Positions 16,165-24,683 of a stretch of DNA of 64,000 bases are shown here, in pieces. The notes under the pieces were generated by a model, which worked only from the letters and a program-made list of their open reading frames with translations, was not told the origin of the DNA and searched no databases. The position numbers and the translations under genes were made by a program. Origin of the DNA: Clostridia bacterium. GTDB taxonomy: Bacteria > Bacillota > Clostridia > Christensenellales > Borkfalkiaceae. The stretch spans positions 1-64,000 of the forward strand of contig JAFVUV010000032.1 in NCBI GenBank assembly GCA_017502525.1. Direction: 5' to 3'. Numbering within the stretch: position 1 is the first letter of the stretch; every line of letters begins with the position of its first letter.

Positions 16165-17229
16165 ATGAGTAAATTTTTCAGTAACAAATATAAAAATTTA
16201 ACGCCTTACGTTCCCGGCGAACAGCCAAAGGAAAGAGAGTATATCAAACTCAACACTAACGAAAGTCCCTTTCCGCCGTCGGATAGCGCGATACGTATTG
16301 CAAGCGAGTGTGCAAAAAAATTGTATCTTTATCCCGACCCCGACGTTAAAGAGTTGACCGAATTAACGGCTAAAACTTTAGGCGTGAAAAAAGAAAACGT
16401 CATTATGACAAACGGCTCTGACGAGGCGTTGAACTTTGCGTTTATGGCGTATTGCGATAAAGATACGCCCGCTGTTTTTCCCGACATTTCTTACGGGTTT
16501 TATAAGGTTTTTGCAGAAATAAATTCCGTTCCATACGTTGAAATTCCGTTAAAAGACGATTTTTCTATCGACGTTGACGATTATATTAAAGAGAACGGCA
16601 CGGTGTTTATTGCAAACCCCAATGCGCCGACGGGAATTTACCTTTCACTTTGCGAGATTGAAAGGTTGGTTAGTTCAAACCCGAATAGAATAGTCGTCGT
16701 TGACGAAGCGTATATAGATTTCGGTGGCGAAAGCGCGGTTAAACTTGTAGATAAATACGATAATTTAATCGTTACGCAAACCTTTTCTAAATCGCGTTCA
16801 ATGGCAGGCGCAAGGTTAGGCTTTGCGGTGGCGAAAGAGCAAATTATAAACGACTTAATGGGCATTAAATATTCCACCAACCCATATAACGTAAACAGTA
16901 TGACGGCTGGTGCGGGCGTTGGTGCGCTTAAAGATAAAGAGTATTTTGAACAAAACTGCAAAAAAATTATTCAAAACAGAGAGTGGACGGAGACCGAATT
17001 AAAAAAATTAGGGTTTAGCGTTGTCCCCTCAAGCACTAATTTCATTTTTGCAAAAAGCCCCGATATAGACGGCAAAACGCTGTATTTAAAACTTAAAGAA
17101 AAAGGAATACTCGTCAGACACTTTGACAAAGAAAAAATAAAAGAGTATAATCGTATAACGGTGGGCAGTTTTGAACAAATGCAAACTTTTATTCAAACGG
17201 TAAAATCCATTTTGGAGGAAATAAAATGA
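16165..17229 (+). CDS. hisC: histidinol-phosphate aminotransferase
   Basis: The 354-residue PLP aminotransferase converts imidazole acetol phosphate to histidinol phosphate. It shows LNTNESPFPPS, TNGSDEALNF, NPNAPTG, DEAYIDFGG, and the PLP lysine in QTFSKSRSMAGARLGFA near 210. It starts one base after hisD and overlaps hisB by ATGA, so translation is coupled. Confidence 0.95.
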   Translation: MSKFFSNKYKNLTPYVPGEQPKEREYIKLNTNESPFPPSDSAIRIASECAKKLYLYPDPDVKELTELTAKTLGVKKENVIMTNGSDEALNFAFMAYCDKDTPAVFPDISYGFYKVFAEINSVPYVEIPLKDDFSIDVDDYIKENGTVFIANPNAPTGIYLSLCEIERLVSSNPNRIVVVDEAYIDFGGESAVKLVDKYDNLIVTQTFSKSRSMAGARLGFAVAKEQIINDLMGIKYSTNPYNVNSMTAGAGVGALKDKEYFEQNCKKIIQNREWTETELKKLGFSVVPSSTNFIFAKSPDIDGKTLYLKLKEKGILVRHFDKEKIKEYNRITVGSFEQMQTFIQTVKSILEEIK

Positions 17230-17813
17230 GAAAGGCTGAAATAAAAAGAAAGACGGCTGAAACTAATATTACATTAAAACTTAACCTTGACGGCACGGGT
17301 GAAAATAAAATTGATAGCGGATGTGGTTTTTTAGACCATATGCTCACGCTCTTTGCTAAACACGGTAGATTTGATTTGACGGTTAAATGTAACGGCGATA
17401 CTTTCGTTGATTATCACCACACGGTTGAAGATATAGGTATTTGCTTAGGACAAGCGTTCAATAAAGCGCTTGGCGATAAAAAAGGCATTACGAGATACGG
17501 TAGCACCATTTTACCTATGGACGAAGCGTTAATTTTAACTGCGGTTGATATTTCAGGCAGAAGTTTTCTCGTAAAAGAGTTAGATATCAAAGCAAGTAAA
17601 GTGGGCGATTTCGATACTGAACTAGTTGAGGAATTTTTAGTTGCTTTTTCAAGAAGTGCGGAAATCACTTTGCACGTTCGTCAACTTGCAGGCTCTAACG
17701 CGCACCATGTGATTGAAGGCGTGTTTAAATCGCTTGCAAGAACTATGCGCACGGCAGTTGCTATTGACGGTAATGCTAAAGATGAGATTCCGTCGACTAA
17801 AGGGGTGCTTTAA
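17226..17813 (+). CDS. hisB: imidazoleglycerol-phosphate dehydratase
   Basis: The 195-residue enzyme is the single-function dehydratase, without the phosphatase domain found in enteric HisB. Metal-binding histidine motifs are present: FLDHMLTLFAKH near 36, DYHHTVEDIGI near 61 and GSNAHHVIEGVFK near 156. The missing phosphatase is supplied by the PHP enzyme at the operon end. It overlaps hisC and hisH by four and one bases. Confidence 0.95.
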   Translation: MRKAEIKRKTAETNITLKLNLDGTGENKIDSGCGFLDHMLTLFAKHGRFDLTVKCNGDTFVDYHHTVEDIGICLGQAFNKALGDKKGITRYGSTILPMDEALILTAVDISGRSFLVKELDIKASKVGDFDTELVEEFLVAFSRSAEITLHVRQLAGSNAHHVIEGVFKSLARTMRTAVAIDGNAKDEIPSTKGVL

Positions 17814-18421
17814 TGGTCGCTATAGTTGACTACGGCGTGGGCAATCTATTTTCGCTCGTAAGTTCGTTTAAAGCAATCGGTGTGGATGCCGTTGCGACGG
17901 GTGATAAAGAAGTAATTGAAAGCGCCGATAAAATTATATTACCAGGCGTAGGTGCATTTGGCGACGCTGCGGAAAAACTCTTTTCGTCGGGACTTGCGGA
18001 CGTTGTGATATCGCAAGCCAAAAGTGGCAAACCGCTTTTGGGCATTTGTCTTGGTATGCAACTTTTGTTTGATAAAAGTTTTGAGTACGGCGCACATAAA
18101 GGGCTTTCGCTAATTAAAGGAGAAATTCGTCCTATTGCGGAAGTTATTCCTAAAGATTATAAAATACCACACATAGGCTGGAACGCGCTAAAGTTTACAA
18201 AGCAAAACGAACTGTTTAAATATTTAAAAGACGGTGATTTCGTTTATTTCGTACACTCTTTTTACGGTGCGAATTGTAACGATAGCGTTATTGCAACTGC
18301 AGAATACGGCGCAGATTTAACGGCGGCGGTTGCAGATAAAAACGTTTACGGCTGTCAGTTCCACCCCGAAAAGAGCGGTGAAATAGGACTTAAAATATTA
18401 AAGGCTTTTTGCGAGTTGTAA
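17813..18421 (+). CDS. hisH: imidazole glycerol phosphate synthase, glutaminase subunit
   Basis: The 202-residue class I glutamine amidotransferase feeds ammonia to HisF. The catalytic cysteine is in GICLGMQLLF near 79, and the histidine-glutamate pair is in CQFHPEKSG near 181. DYGVGNLFSL at the N-terminus is typical. Its start shares a base with the hisB stop (TAATG). Confidence 0.95.
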   Translation: MVAIVDYGVGNLFSLVSSFKAIGVDAVATGDKEVIESADKIILPGVGAFGDAAEKLFSSGLADVVISQAKSGKPLLGICLGMQLLFDKSFEYGAHKGLSLIKGEIRPIAEVIPKDYKIPHIGWNALKFTKQNELFKYLKDGDFVYFVHSFYGANCNDSVIATAEYGADLTAAVADKNVYGCQFHPEKSGEIGLKILKAFCEL

Positions 18422-18455
18422 GATACGATTGATTATATATTAAAAGGATTGATGT

Positions 18456-19169
18456 ATGAAAATTTTTCCTGCAATAGATTTGTTCGACGGTAAGGCGGTT
18501 AGGCTTTTTAAGGGCGATTATAACCAAATGACCGTGTATAACGACAACCCTGTTGAAGTTGCGTTGGATTTTAAAAACAAAGGTGCAAACTTTTTGCACT
18601 TGGTTGATTTAGAAGGCGCGAAAACGGGCGATACACCTAACTTAAAAACCGTTCAAGATATAGTTTCCTCAACCGACGCGTTCGTCGAAGTGGGTGGGGG
18701 TATCAGAAGTTTAGAAGTTATTGAAAGATACTTAAGCGTTGGTGTTAAGCGCGTTATATTAGGCACGGCGGCGGTTAACGACCCCGAGTTTTTACAAACG
18801 GCAGTTAAACTTTACGGCGAAAAAATCGCCGTTGGCGTTGACCTTAAAGACGGGTTCGTTGCAATTAAAGGTTGGACGGAAAAGTCCGAGTGCGAAGGGT
18901 TTGCTTTTTGCAAAAATATGCAAGACTTGGGCGTTAAAACAATAATTTGTACGGATATAAGTAAAGACGGCGCTATGCAGGGTGCGAACCACGCGCTTTA
19001 TAAAAGACTTAAAAATGATTTGGATATTGACGTTATTGCGTCAGGTGGCGTTTCTAGTATTGACGACGTGATTAAACTTAAAAGCATAGACCTTTACGGC
19101 GCGATAATAGGAAAGGCTTATTACACGGGCGCGATTGATTTAACTGAAGCAATTAAGGTGGCAAGATGA
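18456..19169 (+). CDS. hisA: ProFAR isomerase
   Basis: The 237-residue TIM-barrel enzyme performs the Amadori rearrangement of ProFAR to PRFAR. The catalytic aspartates lie in [13 protein letters not shown] (D8) and [11 protein letters not shown] near 170; VEVGGGIRS and ASGGVSS are the phosphate-binding loops. AAAAGGA precedes the start. It ends in ATGA overlap with hisF. The 34-base gap from hisH is the largest inside the his operon. Confidence 0.95.
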   Translation: MKIFPAIDLFDGKAVRLFKGDYNQMTVYNDNPVEVALDFKNKGANFLHLVDLEGAKTGDTPNLKTVQDIVSSTDAFVEVGGGIRSLEVIERYLSVGVKRVILGTAAVNDPEFLQTAVKLYGEKIAVGVDLKDGFVAIKGWTEKSECEGFAFCKNMQDLGVKTIICTDISKDGAMQGANHALYKRLKNDLDIDVIASGGVSSIDDVIKLKSIDLYGAIIGKAYYTGAIDLTEAIKVAR

Positions 19170-19924
19170 TTACTAAAAGAATTATTCCCTGTCTAGACGT
19201 TAAAGACGGCAGGGTTGTAAAAGGCGTAAATTTCAAAGGACTTGCGGACGTGTCTTCGCCCGTGGAACTCGGTAAATTTTACAGCGATAACGGTGCGGAT
19301 GAGTTGGTTTTTTACGATATAACCGCGTCTGCGGAAGGTCGTGCGCTTTTTACTGATATATTAAAAGAAGTTGCAAGAACAATCTTTATACCCTTAACCG
19401 TAGGCGGTGGTATAAACACCTTAAATGACTTTGACAGAGTTCTAAAGTGCGGTGCGGATAAGGTTAGCGTTAATTCTGGTGCGATTAGAAATCCAGACCT
19501 TATTTATCAAGCGGCAAAGCGTTACGGCGACCAATGCGTGGTGTTATCTGCAGACGTTAAAAGAGTAGACGGCGTGTTCAGGGTTTTTGCTAAAGGTGGT
19601 AGAGAGAATACCGGAATGGAAGCGATTGAGTGGATAAAACGCGGTGTGGACAACGGTGCGGGCGAAATTGTGCTTAACTCAATCGATACCGACGGCGTTA
19701 AAAACGGCTTTGATTTAGAGATGCTTTCTGCCGTGTGCGACGTGGTTAGCGTGCCCGTTATAGCGTCGGGGGGCGCTGGTAACAAGCAACACTTTATTGA
19801 ATTGTTTAATACTTTGCCTAAAGTTGACGCGGGTCTTGCCGCATCGATTTTCCACTTTGGTGAAGTTGATATTTACGATTTGAAAAAAACACTTAAAAAC
19901 AGCGGTGTTCCCGTTAGACTGTAA
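19166..19924 (+). CDS. hisF: imidazole glycerol phosphate synthase, cyclase subunit
   Basis: The 252-residue TIM-barrel subunit closes the imidazole ring using ammonia from HisH, giving imidazole glycerol phosphate and [20 protein letters not shown] holds the catalytic D11, and LSADVKR the second aspartate near 130; VGGGINT and ASGGAGN bind phosphate. It overlaps hisA by four bases. Confidence 0.95.
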   Translation: MITKRIIPCLDVKDGRVVKGVNFKGLADVSSPVELGKFYSDNGADELVFYDITASAEGRALFTDILKEVARTIFIPLTVGGGINTLNDFDRVLKCGADKVSVNSGAIRNPDLIYQAAKRYGDQCVVLSADVKRVDGVFRVFAKGGRENTGMEAIEWIKRGVDNGAGEIVLNSIDTDGVKNGFDLEMLSAVCDVVSVPVIASGGAGNKQHFIELFNTLPKVDAGLAASIFHFGEVDIYDLKKTLKNSGVPVRL

Positions 19925-19933
19925 GGAGTTATT

Positions 19934-20584
19934 ATGTTAGAAATTGAAAAACTTAAATTTGATGAAAAAGGACTTATTCCCGCAATAGTGGTTGACGCTA
20001 TCTCTAAAAAGGTGTTGACGCTTGCGTATATGAATAAAGAAAGTCTAAAAATCACTATGGAAAAAAATCTCACTTGTTTTTATTCAAGGTCAAGAAACGA
20101 ACTATGGCTAAAAGGCGAAACGAGTGGTAATTATCAACACGTCGTGTCCATTACAGCCGATTGTGATTATGACGCTTTAGTGGTGGAAGTTGAAAAGGAC
20201 GGGCCTGCTTGTCACTTGGGTAAAGATAGTTGTTTCCACAACCCCGTGCACGCTAATCCCGAACTTAAAGATTTTTCGTTAGAAGGGCTTATGGATTTAT
20301 TAAAGGGCAGAAAAGAAACGTTGCCCGAAGGTTCTTACACTACCTATCTTTTCCAAAAGGGTATTGATAAAATTTTAAAGAAAGTTGGCGAAGAAAACAC
20401 GGAAGTAATTATTGCGGCTAAAGCTGATGATAAAAAAGAAACCGTTTATGAAATTGCCGACCTTTGCTATCACGTTATGGTGCTTATGACCGAAATGGGT
20501 ATAAGTTTAGAAGATATACATCGTGAACTTGCTTCGCGCCACGTTATTGACCATAAGGTAAAACAGGAGAAAATGACAAAATGA
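19934..20584 (+). CDS. hisI: bifunctional HisIE
   Basis: The 216-residue protein fuses PRAMP cyclohydrolase (HisI, about 1-115) with PRATP pyrophosphatase (HisE, about 120-216). HisI shows [22 protein letters not shown] and the zinc cysteine in [12 protein letters not shown]. HisE shows [22 protein letters not shown] and the metal-binding [13 protein letters not shown]. The order within the protein follows the usual HisIE fusion. AAGGAG precedes the start. Confidence 0.95.
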   Translation: MLEIEKLKFDEKGLIPAIVVDAISKKVLTLAYMNKESLKITMEKNLTCFYSRSRNELWLKGETSGNYQHVVSITADCDYDALVVEVEKDGPACHLGKDSCFHNPVHANPELKDFSLEGLMDLLKGRKETLPEGSYTTYLFQKGIDKILKKVGEENTEVIIAAKADDKKETVYEIADLCYHVMVLMTEMGISLEDIHRELASRHVIDHKVKQEKMTK

Positions 20585-21348
20585 TAGACGTCAAAAGTTT
20601 AGGCAAGTGTGATTTGCATATGCACACCGTTTATTGCGACGGTAAAAGCACGCCTGAAGAAATGGTTTTGTCTGCAATAGAGAAGGGGCTTGATACGGTT
20701 GGCGTTGCAGCTCACTCATATTTAGCAAAAGATTCCGAATGCTATATACAACAAGAAGACGTGCCACGCTTTCAGGCGGAAGTCAACGCGCTTAAAATTA
20801 AATACGCTGATAAAATCCGCGTGCTTTGCGGGATAGAACAAGAATATTTTTCTGAAACTTCAACAAACGGCTTTGATTACGTTATTGGTTCGTTGCATTA
20901 CTTTAACGTTGACGGAGAGATATATAGCGTCGATTTGGATGAAGAAACTTTTTTAGACCGTATAAACACGCAATTTAAGGGTGATTTTTATTCGGCGGCG
21001 GAAAATTATTATCAAACGCTTGCCGACGTTGTAGAAAAAACTGGGGCGGATATTATAGGACATTTTGATTTAGTAACAAAATATAACGATGGCGATAAAT
21101 ATTTTGACACTAAACATCCGCGCTACGTTAACGCTTATAAAAAAGCGCTTGCTAAACTCATTAAAACGGGCAAACCTTTTGAAATAAACACGGGCGTGAT
21201 TTCACGTGGCTATAGAAAACAGCCTTACCCAAGTTCAGATATAATTAAAGAGATAAAAGCAATGGGTGGAACGCTAATTTTATCTAGCGATTCACACCAC
21301 GAAAAAAACGTTGCATATCAATTTGATATTTGGCAAAAACTTTTATAG
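20581..21348 (+). CDS. hisK: histidinol-phosphatase, PHP type
   Basis: The 255-residue enzyme has PHP-domain metal ligands: [12 protein letters not shown] near 10, HSYLAKD near 42, GIEQEYF near 81, IGSLHYF near 98, GHFDLV, and SSDSHHEKN near the end. It should hydrolyse histidinol phosphate, the step missing from the short HisB. It overlaps hisIE by four bases and completes the pathway. Confidence 0.92.
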   Translation: MIDVKSLGKCDLHMHTVYCDGKSTPEEMVLSAIEKGLDTVGVAAHSYLAKDSECYIQQEDVPRFQAEVNALKIKYADKIRVLCGIEQEYFSETSTNGFDYVIGSLHYFNVDGEIYSVDLDEETFLDRINTQFKGDFYSAAENYYQTLADVVEKTGADIIGHFDLVTKYNDGDKYFDTKHPRYVNAYKKALAKLIKTGKPFEINTGVISRGYRKQPYPSSDIIKEIKAMGGTLILSSDSHHEKNVAYQFDIWQKLL

Positions 21349-21357
21349 AGGAATTTA

Positions 21358-21999
21358 ATGGCAGAGTTTCTAAATCATACGTTTTTCGGGTTTGATAATG
21401 CGATATTTATATTTATGAACAACTTATCGCAAACTTCGGGTAGGTTTTTAACGCCCTTTTTTAAGTTTGTTACGACGTTTGGCGACAAAGGTTTGTTTTT
21501 TATAATTTTATCGCTAATATTCGCGTTGTTTTCTAAAACTAGAAAGACGGGTGTAACCATGCTATTAGCAATCGGAATAGGCGCGCTTTTAACTAACGTG
21601 ATTATCAAAAACGCGGTTGCTCGTCCGCGTCCGTACCTAAACCCCATTTACCAACAATATCACGCGTCGGTTGGGGGAATAATTGAGAGCGAGTTTTCCT
21701 TTCCATCGGGACACGCAACGGTCGCCACGTCTTCTATGGTCGCGCTGTTTTTGGGCTTTAATAAAAAGTGGAGTTGGATAGGCTTGGTTTTTGCGTTTAC
21801 GATAGGGCTTTCAAGAATTTATTTGTTCGTGCATTATTCAACCGACGTTATCGTAGGTTTTATCGTGGGCACGATTGCAGGCGCTAGTGCACATTTTATA
21901 TTAAGCGCTCTATATAGAGTTATGCAAAACAAATCAGAAAACAAATTCTGTTATCACTTTGTGAATTTTGATTTAATAAAGCTTTTGAGAAAAAAGTAA
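21358..21999 (+). CDS. PAP2-family membrane phosphatase
   Basis: The 213-residue integral membrane protein has the three PAP2 motifs: KNAVARPRP near 82, SFPSGHATVA near 118, and SRIYLFVHYSTDVIVG near 145. Such enzymes remove phosphate from lipid phosphates, for example undecaprenyl pyrophosphate or phosphatidate. It follows hisK by nine bases behind AGAGGAA and appears to ride on the his operon, with no obvious role in histidine synthesis. A terminator closes the unit. Confidence 0.9.
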   Translation: MAEFLNHTFFGFDNAIFIFMNNLSQTSGRFLTPFFKFVTTFGDKGLFFIILSLIFALFSKTRKTGVTMLLAIGIGALLTNVIIKNAVARPRPYLNPIYQQYHASVGGIIESEFSFPSGHATVATSSMVALFLGFNKKWSWIGLVFAFTIGLSRIYLFVHYSTDVIVGFIVGTIAGASAHFILSALYRVMQNKSENKFCYHFVNFDLIKLLRKK

Positions 22000-22009
22000 T
22001 CAAAAAGAA

Positions 22010-22047
22010 AAAAGCACTTAAAAATTTATAGGTGCTTTTATTTTTTT
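22010..22047 (+). terminator. terminator of the his operon
   Basis: AAAAGCAC (22010-22017) pairs with GTGCTTTT (22032-22039), followed by ATTTTTTT. Confidence 0.88.
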
Positions 22048-22109
22048 GTAATAATTTGTCGAAAAATATCATAAAGATAACTACTTTGATTTTTAGGGGG
22101 AGTTATCTT

Positions 22110-22361
22110 TTGAGAGAAGATATTTTAGATAGAATTATTAAAGAAGCCGAATATATCGCAAGCACGGGTGCAACGGTTAGGCAGACCGCTAAAGTTTTTC
22201 ATTTTTCAAAATCAACCGTGCATAAGGACGTTACCGAAAGATTACGCCCTATTGATAAAAGTTTATACAAAAAAGTTAAGAAAGTTCTTAATAAAAATCT
22301 TTCCGAACGCCACATACGTGGCGGAGAAGCGACCAAAAGAAAATACGTTAAAACTTTCTGA
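22110..22361 (+). CDS. spoIIID: sporulation transcription factor SpoIIID
   Basis: The 83-residue DNA-binding protein matches SpoIIID, the mother-cell regulator that tunes sigma-E genes and switches on sigK. Visible features are AEYIASTGATVRQTAKVFHFSKSTVHKDVTERL (helix-turn-helix) and the basic RHIRGGEATKRKYVK tail, both hallmarks of the family. The best start is TTG at 22110 with GGGGGAG seven to eight bases before it; the earlier GTG at 22032 lies inside the his terminator. It stands alone, as in many Clostridia. Confidence 0.92.
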   Translation: MREDILDRIIKEAEYIASTGATVRQTAKVFHFSKSTVHKDVTERLRPIDKSLYKKVKKVLNKNLSERHIRGGEATKRKYVKTF

Positions 22362-22374
22362 CCGCAAAAAATAA

Positions 22375-22403
22375 TTGACAAAAACCCTTTGATGAATTAT
22401 AAT
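22375..22403 (+). promoter_or_regulatory. strong promoter for an unassigned RNA
   Basis: TTGACA (22375-22380) and TATAAT (22398-22403) have exactly 17 bp between them. Transcription should begin near 22410. Confidence 0.88.
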
Positions 22404-22409
22404 AAAAGC

Positions 22410-22539
22410 GTAAATACCTAAACTAAAAGGTGCGCCTGACAGCAAAGGGATTAATTGATTTAAGGAATTAGCAAGGCTAACGCCTTGATAAATCACGTCC
22501 CGCCTTGGCGCTTAATTTCGCCAGGGCGTTTCTTTTTTT
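22410..22539 (+). ncRNA. unclassified structured RNA or attenuated leader
   Basis: A stretch of about 130 bases between a consensus promoter and a perfect terminator has no reading frame but nested pairing: GGGA/TCCC (22447-22450 with 22498-22501), TGATTTA/TAAATCA (22456-22462 with 22489-22495) and CAAGGC-TAAC-GCCTTG (22472-22487). GCGCC at 22432-22436 can pair with GGCGC at 22507-22511 inside the terminator, which would open it. It could be a riboswitch-type leader for the ABC genes at 22859 or a free small RNA. I could not match it to TPP, SAM, cobalamin, THF, ZTP, guanidine or cyclic-di-GMP riboswitches. Confidence 0.6.
22501..22539 (+). terminator. terminator of the unassigned RNA
   Basis: CGCCTTGGCG (22501-22510) and CGCCAGGGCG (22519-22528) form a 10-bp stem with one G-U pair, followed by TTTCTTTTTTT. 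Confidence 0.92.
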
Positions 22540-22556
22540 AAGGCTTTATATACGGC

Positions 22557-22644
22557 GCAAGACTGCGTTTCTGCTTAGTATTTTGACTTCGATAACCAGA
22601 CGGTTAATCTCACCCAAAACACTTCGCGAGCCTTGTCTTGCTTG
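22557..22644. repeat. 88-bp direct repeat, copy 1
   Basis: The sequence from GCAAGACTGCG to CTTGCTTG recurs without a change at 22672-22759. The ends are inverted (GCAAGAC 22557-22563, GTCTTGC 22635-22641). Inside, AACC/GGTT (22594-22597, 22602-22605) and GTATTTTG/CAAAACAC (22578-22585, 22615-22622) can pair. The inner arm pairs better in minus-strand RNA. The 497-base gap 22362-22858 holds this, its twin and the RNA above. Confidence 0.95.
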
Positions 22645-22671
22645 TATCTAAACCCTTAAAATCAAATATTT

Positions 22672-22759
22672 GCAAGACTGCGTTTCTGCTTAGTATTTTG
22701 ACTTCGATAACCAGACGGTTAATCTCACCCAAAACACTTCGCGAGCCTTGTCTTGCTTG
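22672..22759. repeat. 88-bp direct repeat, copy 2
   Basis: An exact second copy starts 115 bases after the first, with the same terminal inverted heptamers (22672-22678, 22750-22756). Both copies are followed by a similar stretch containing AACCCTTAAA, so the duplicated unit is about 115 bases with a diverged tail. Confidence 0.95.
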
Positions 22760-22858
22760 AGTTTAACCCTTAAATTTAAGCACTAACATTACGCTCTATC
22801 TCGCGCGCTATTAGTTTAAAATATTGCGTATTAAATATTACGTACAAAAGGAGTTTTT

Positions 22859-23878
22859 ATGAAAAAGTTATTAACGCTATTGCTTTCGGTTGTTTGTTGC
22901 TTTTCAGGGATTAGTTTTTCTGCTTGCAACAATACGCAAAAAGATAAAGTCGGCATAAAATATTACGCCGAAGGGTCGAGTATAGTTAGTGCTATGCTTT
23001 CAGACGTAGAAACTATCGGTTTAGTTCCAGAGCCTGCTGCATCTAATTTGACAAACAAAATGGCTTTGCGCGGTAAAACGGTTTATAAACTTGATTTGCA
23101 AGAGCTTTATGATGCTCAAGATAAAGCGTATCCGCAAGCGGTAATGATGGTTAAAAGTAGCGTGCTTGCAACGTTTCCGAATATAATCGACGTTTTGAGC
23201 GGTATAGATAATAACGTAACGTGGCTAAAACAAGATGGCAACGCAACGCAAGCAGTTGACGCAATTAAAACGAAATTTGAAGCGTCCACGTTGGTTGCTG
23301 GCACGTTATCCGCTTCGGCTATAGATGGGTGTAAAATTTATTGGCAAGGCGTAAATCAGGCAAAAGAACAAGTCAAAAGTTATATAAACGATATAATGGC
23401 AATTGAAAGTGGTTCGGCAAAAACAGTAAATGACGATTTCTTTTATAGTGGTACGGCAAGTGGAAACTGCGAAAAGCAAACTTTGACCGTTTATGCTCCC
23501 GATGGTGCGCCAGCGCTTGCGATAGCAAAGTTTATTAAAGATAATACTAAACTTGTCGACACCCTTGACGTGTCTTACAACGTTATAAAGGCAAATACTA
23601 TACCAGCGTTATATAAAGGCGGGACGGCAGACGTATTCATTATGCCCGTTAACCTTGCTACAAAATTTTACAATACTGATAATAACGTGGGCGACCCTTA
23701 CGTTATGGTTTCAGTTGTAACGCACGGTAATTTTTATATTATGAGTACGGAGCCTTTAACTATAAACGATTTGAAAAATAAAAAGATAGCCGTTCCAAAC
23801 CCTAATGCTGTTCCCGATTGGACTTTTCGTGCAGTTTTAGAAAAACACGGATTAAAATACTACAATATAGAAGGATGA
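22859..23878 (+). CDS. ABC transporter substrate-binding lipoprotein (SsuA/NMT1-like)
   Basis: The 339-residue protein has a lipoprotein signal with lipobox FSAC (C23), so it should be tethered outside the membrane. The body resembles binding proteins of the nitrate/sulfonate/taurine and NMT1-like group: KGGTADVFIMPVNLATKFY and LTINDLKNKKIAVPNPNAVPDWTFRAVLEKHGL. The ligand cannot be read; relatives bind sulfonates, pyrimidine precursors or other small molecules. AAAGGAG precedes the start. It is translated with the permease at 23880, one base on. Confidence 0.85.
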   Translation: MKKLLTLLLSVVCCFSGISFSACNNTQKDKVGIKYYAEGSSIVSAMLSDVETIGLVPEPAASNLTNKMALRGKTVYKLDLQELYDAQDKAYPQAVMMVKSSVLATFPNIIDVLSGIDNNVTWLKQDGNATQAVDAIKTKFEASTLVAGTLSASAIDGCKIYWQGVNQAKEQVKSYINDIMAIESGSAKTVNDDFFYSGTASGNCEKQTLTVYAPDGAPALAIAKFIKDNTKLVDTLDVSYNVIKANTIPALYKGGTADVFIMPVNLATKFYNTDNNVGDPYVMVSVVTHGNFYIMSTEPLTINDLKNKKIAVPNPNAVPDWTFRAVLEKHGLKYYNIEG

Positions 23879-23879
23879 A

Positions 23880-24641
23880 ATGAAATATAAAAATTCCCGA
23901 ACTTTAAATTTCTTCTTGCCCGTATTAAGCGTGGCGGGTATAATTGCGATTTGGGCGATTACCGCTTGGGCGTTGGGTAAAGAATATTTGTTGCCGTCCA
24001 TACGAACGACCGTCTATAGTATGGTGGAACTTTTTGCGCAAGCGAAGTTTTATTACGCGCTGGTTGGAACTGTTTGGCGCACGCTTGTTGCTTTTATAAG
24101 TTCTTTTGGTTTTGCCTTTTTATTAGCGGTAATTTCTATCAAGAATAATACTTTCAATCGTCTGCTTGCGCCTATTATAGGGGTGCTACGCGCGTTGCCG
24201 ACTATTGCGGTGATTTTATTGTTGATAGTGTGGACGAAGTCCGAAAGCCTTTCGGCGATATTGGTTACGGTTTTAGTTATATTGCCAACGACTTATTCTC
24301 ATTTAAAAAGCGCGTTTGAGGCTTTGGACAAATCGGTTGTTGAGGCAAGCCGAGTTGACGGTGCAGATGAATTAAGAGTGTTAAGGCATATAGAATTGCC
24401 GTTAATTGCACCGACCGCATTGGTTGAAGCAGGAAGTGGATTTTCTCTAAATTTCAAATTGATGGTTGCGGCGGAAGTGTTGAGCGCAACTTCGCGTTCG
24501 CTAGGCAATTTAATGAACTTAGCAAATAATATAGGAGAGACGGCGCAACTTCTTGCACTTGTGATAGTTTCTATAGTTTTAGGTTTGGTTATAGAAAGTT
24601 TGTTTAACGCGATTGCAAAGAAGATTTGTGATTGGAAGTAA
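23880..24641 (+). CDS. ABC transporter permease (SsuC/ThiX-like)
   Basis: The 253-residue membrane protein has five to six hydrophobic segments and the permease EAA loop VEASRVDGADELRVLRHIELP near 160-180, which docks the ATPase. The type matches the nitrate/sulfonate/taurine importer permeases. It begins one base after the binding-protein gene. A terminator follows directly and no ATPase gene lies on either side, so the transporter must borrow an ATPase encoded elsewhere. Confidence 0.88.
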   Translation: MKYKNSRTLNFFLPVLSVAGIIAIWAITAWALGKEYLLPSIRTTVYSMVELFAQAKFYYALVGTVWRTLVAFISSFGFAFLLAVISIKNNTFNRLLAPIIGVLRALPTIAVILLLIVWTKSESLSAILVTVLVILPTTYSHLKSAFEALDKSVVEASRVDGADELRVLRHIELPLIAPTALVEAGSGFSLNFKLMVAAEVLSATSRSLGNLMNLANNIGETAQLLALVIVSIVLGLVIESLFNAIAKKICDWK

Positions 24642-24645
24642 ATAA

Positions 24646-24680
24646 AAAGCCACGGGCTAACCGTGGCTTTAATTTTTTTA
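24646..24680. terminator. shared terminator, ABC genes and apbE
   Basis: AAAGCCACGG (24646-24655) pairs with CCGTGGCTTT (24661-24670), with AATTTTTTT after it and an A-rich stretch before it, so it can serve both converging units. Confidence 0.88.
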
Positions 24681-24683
24681 CAA

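Noticed and set aside
22058-22064. Spo0A boxes (TGTCGAA or its complement) at 22058, 37332 and 48985
   Set aside because: A 7-base match is expected several times by chance in 64 kb on two strands, and the genes after them are not typical Spo0A targets.
22557-22759. CRISPR array
   Set aside because: There are only two 88-bp copies with a 27-bp gap; the repeat is too long and no cas gene is near.
22557-22759. Coding gene on the minus strand of the repeat
   Set aside because: A frame is open across each copy, but stops lie just outside, the copies are out of frame with each other (period 115), and there is no start or binding site.
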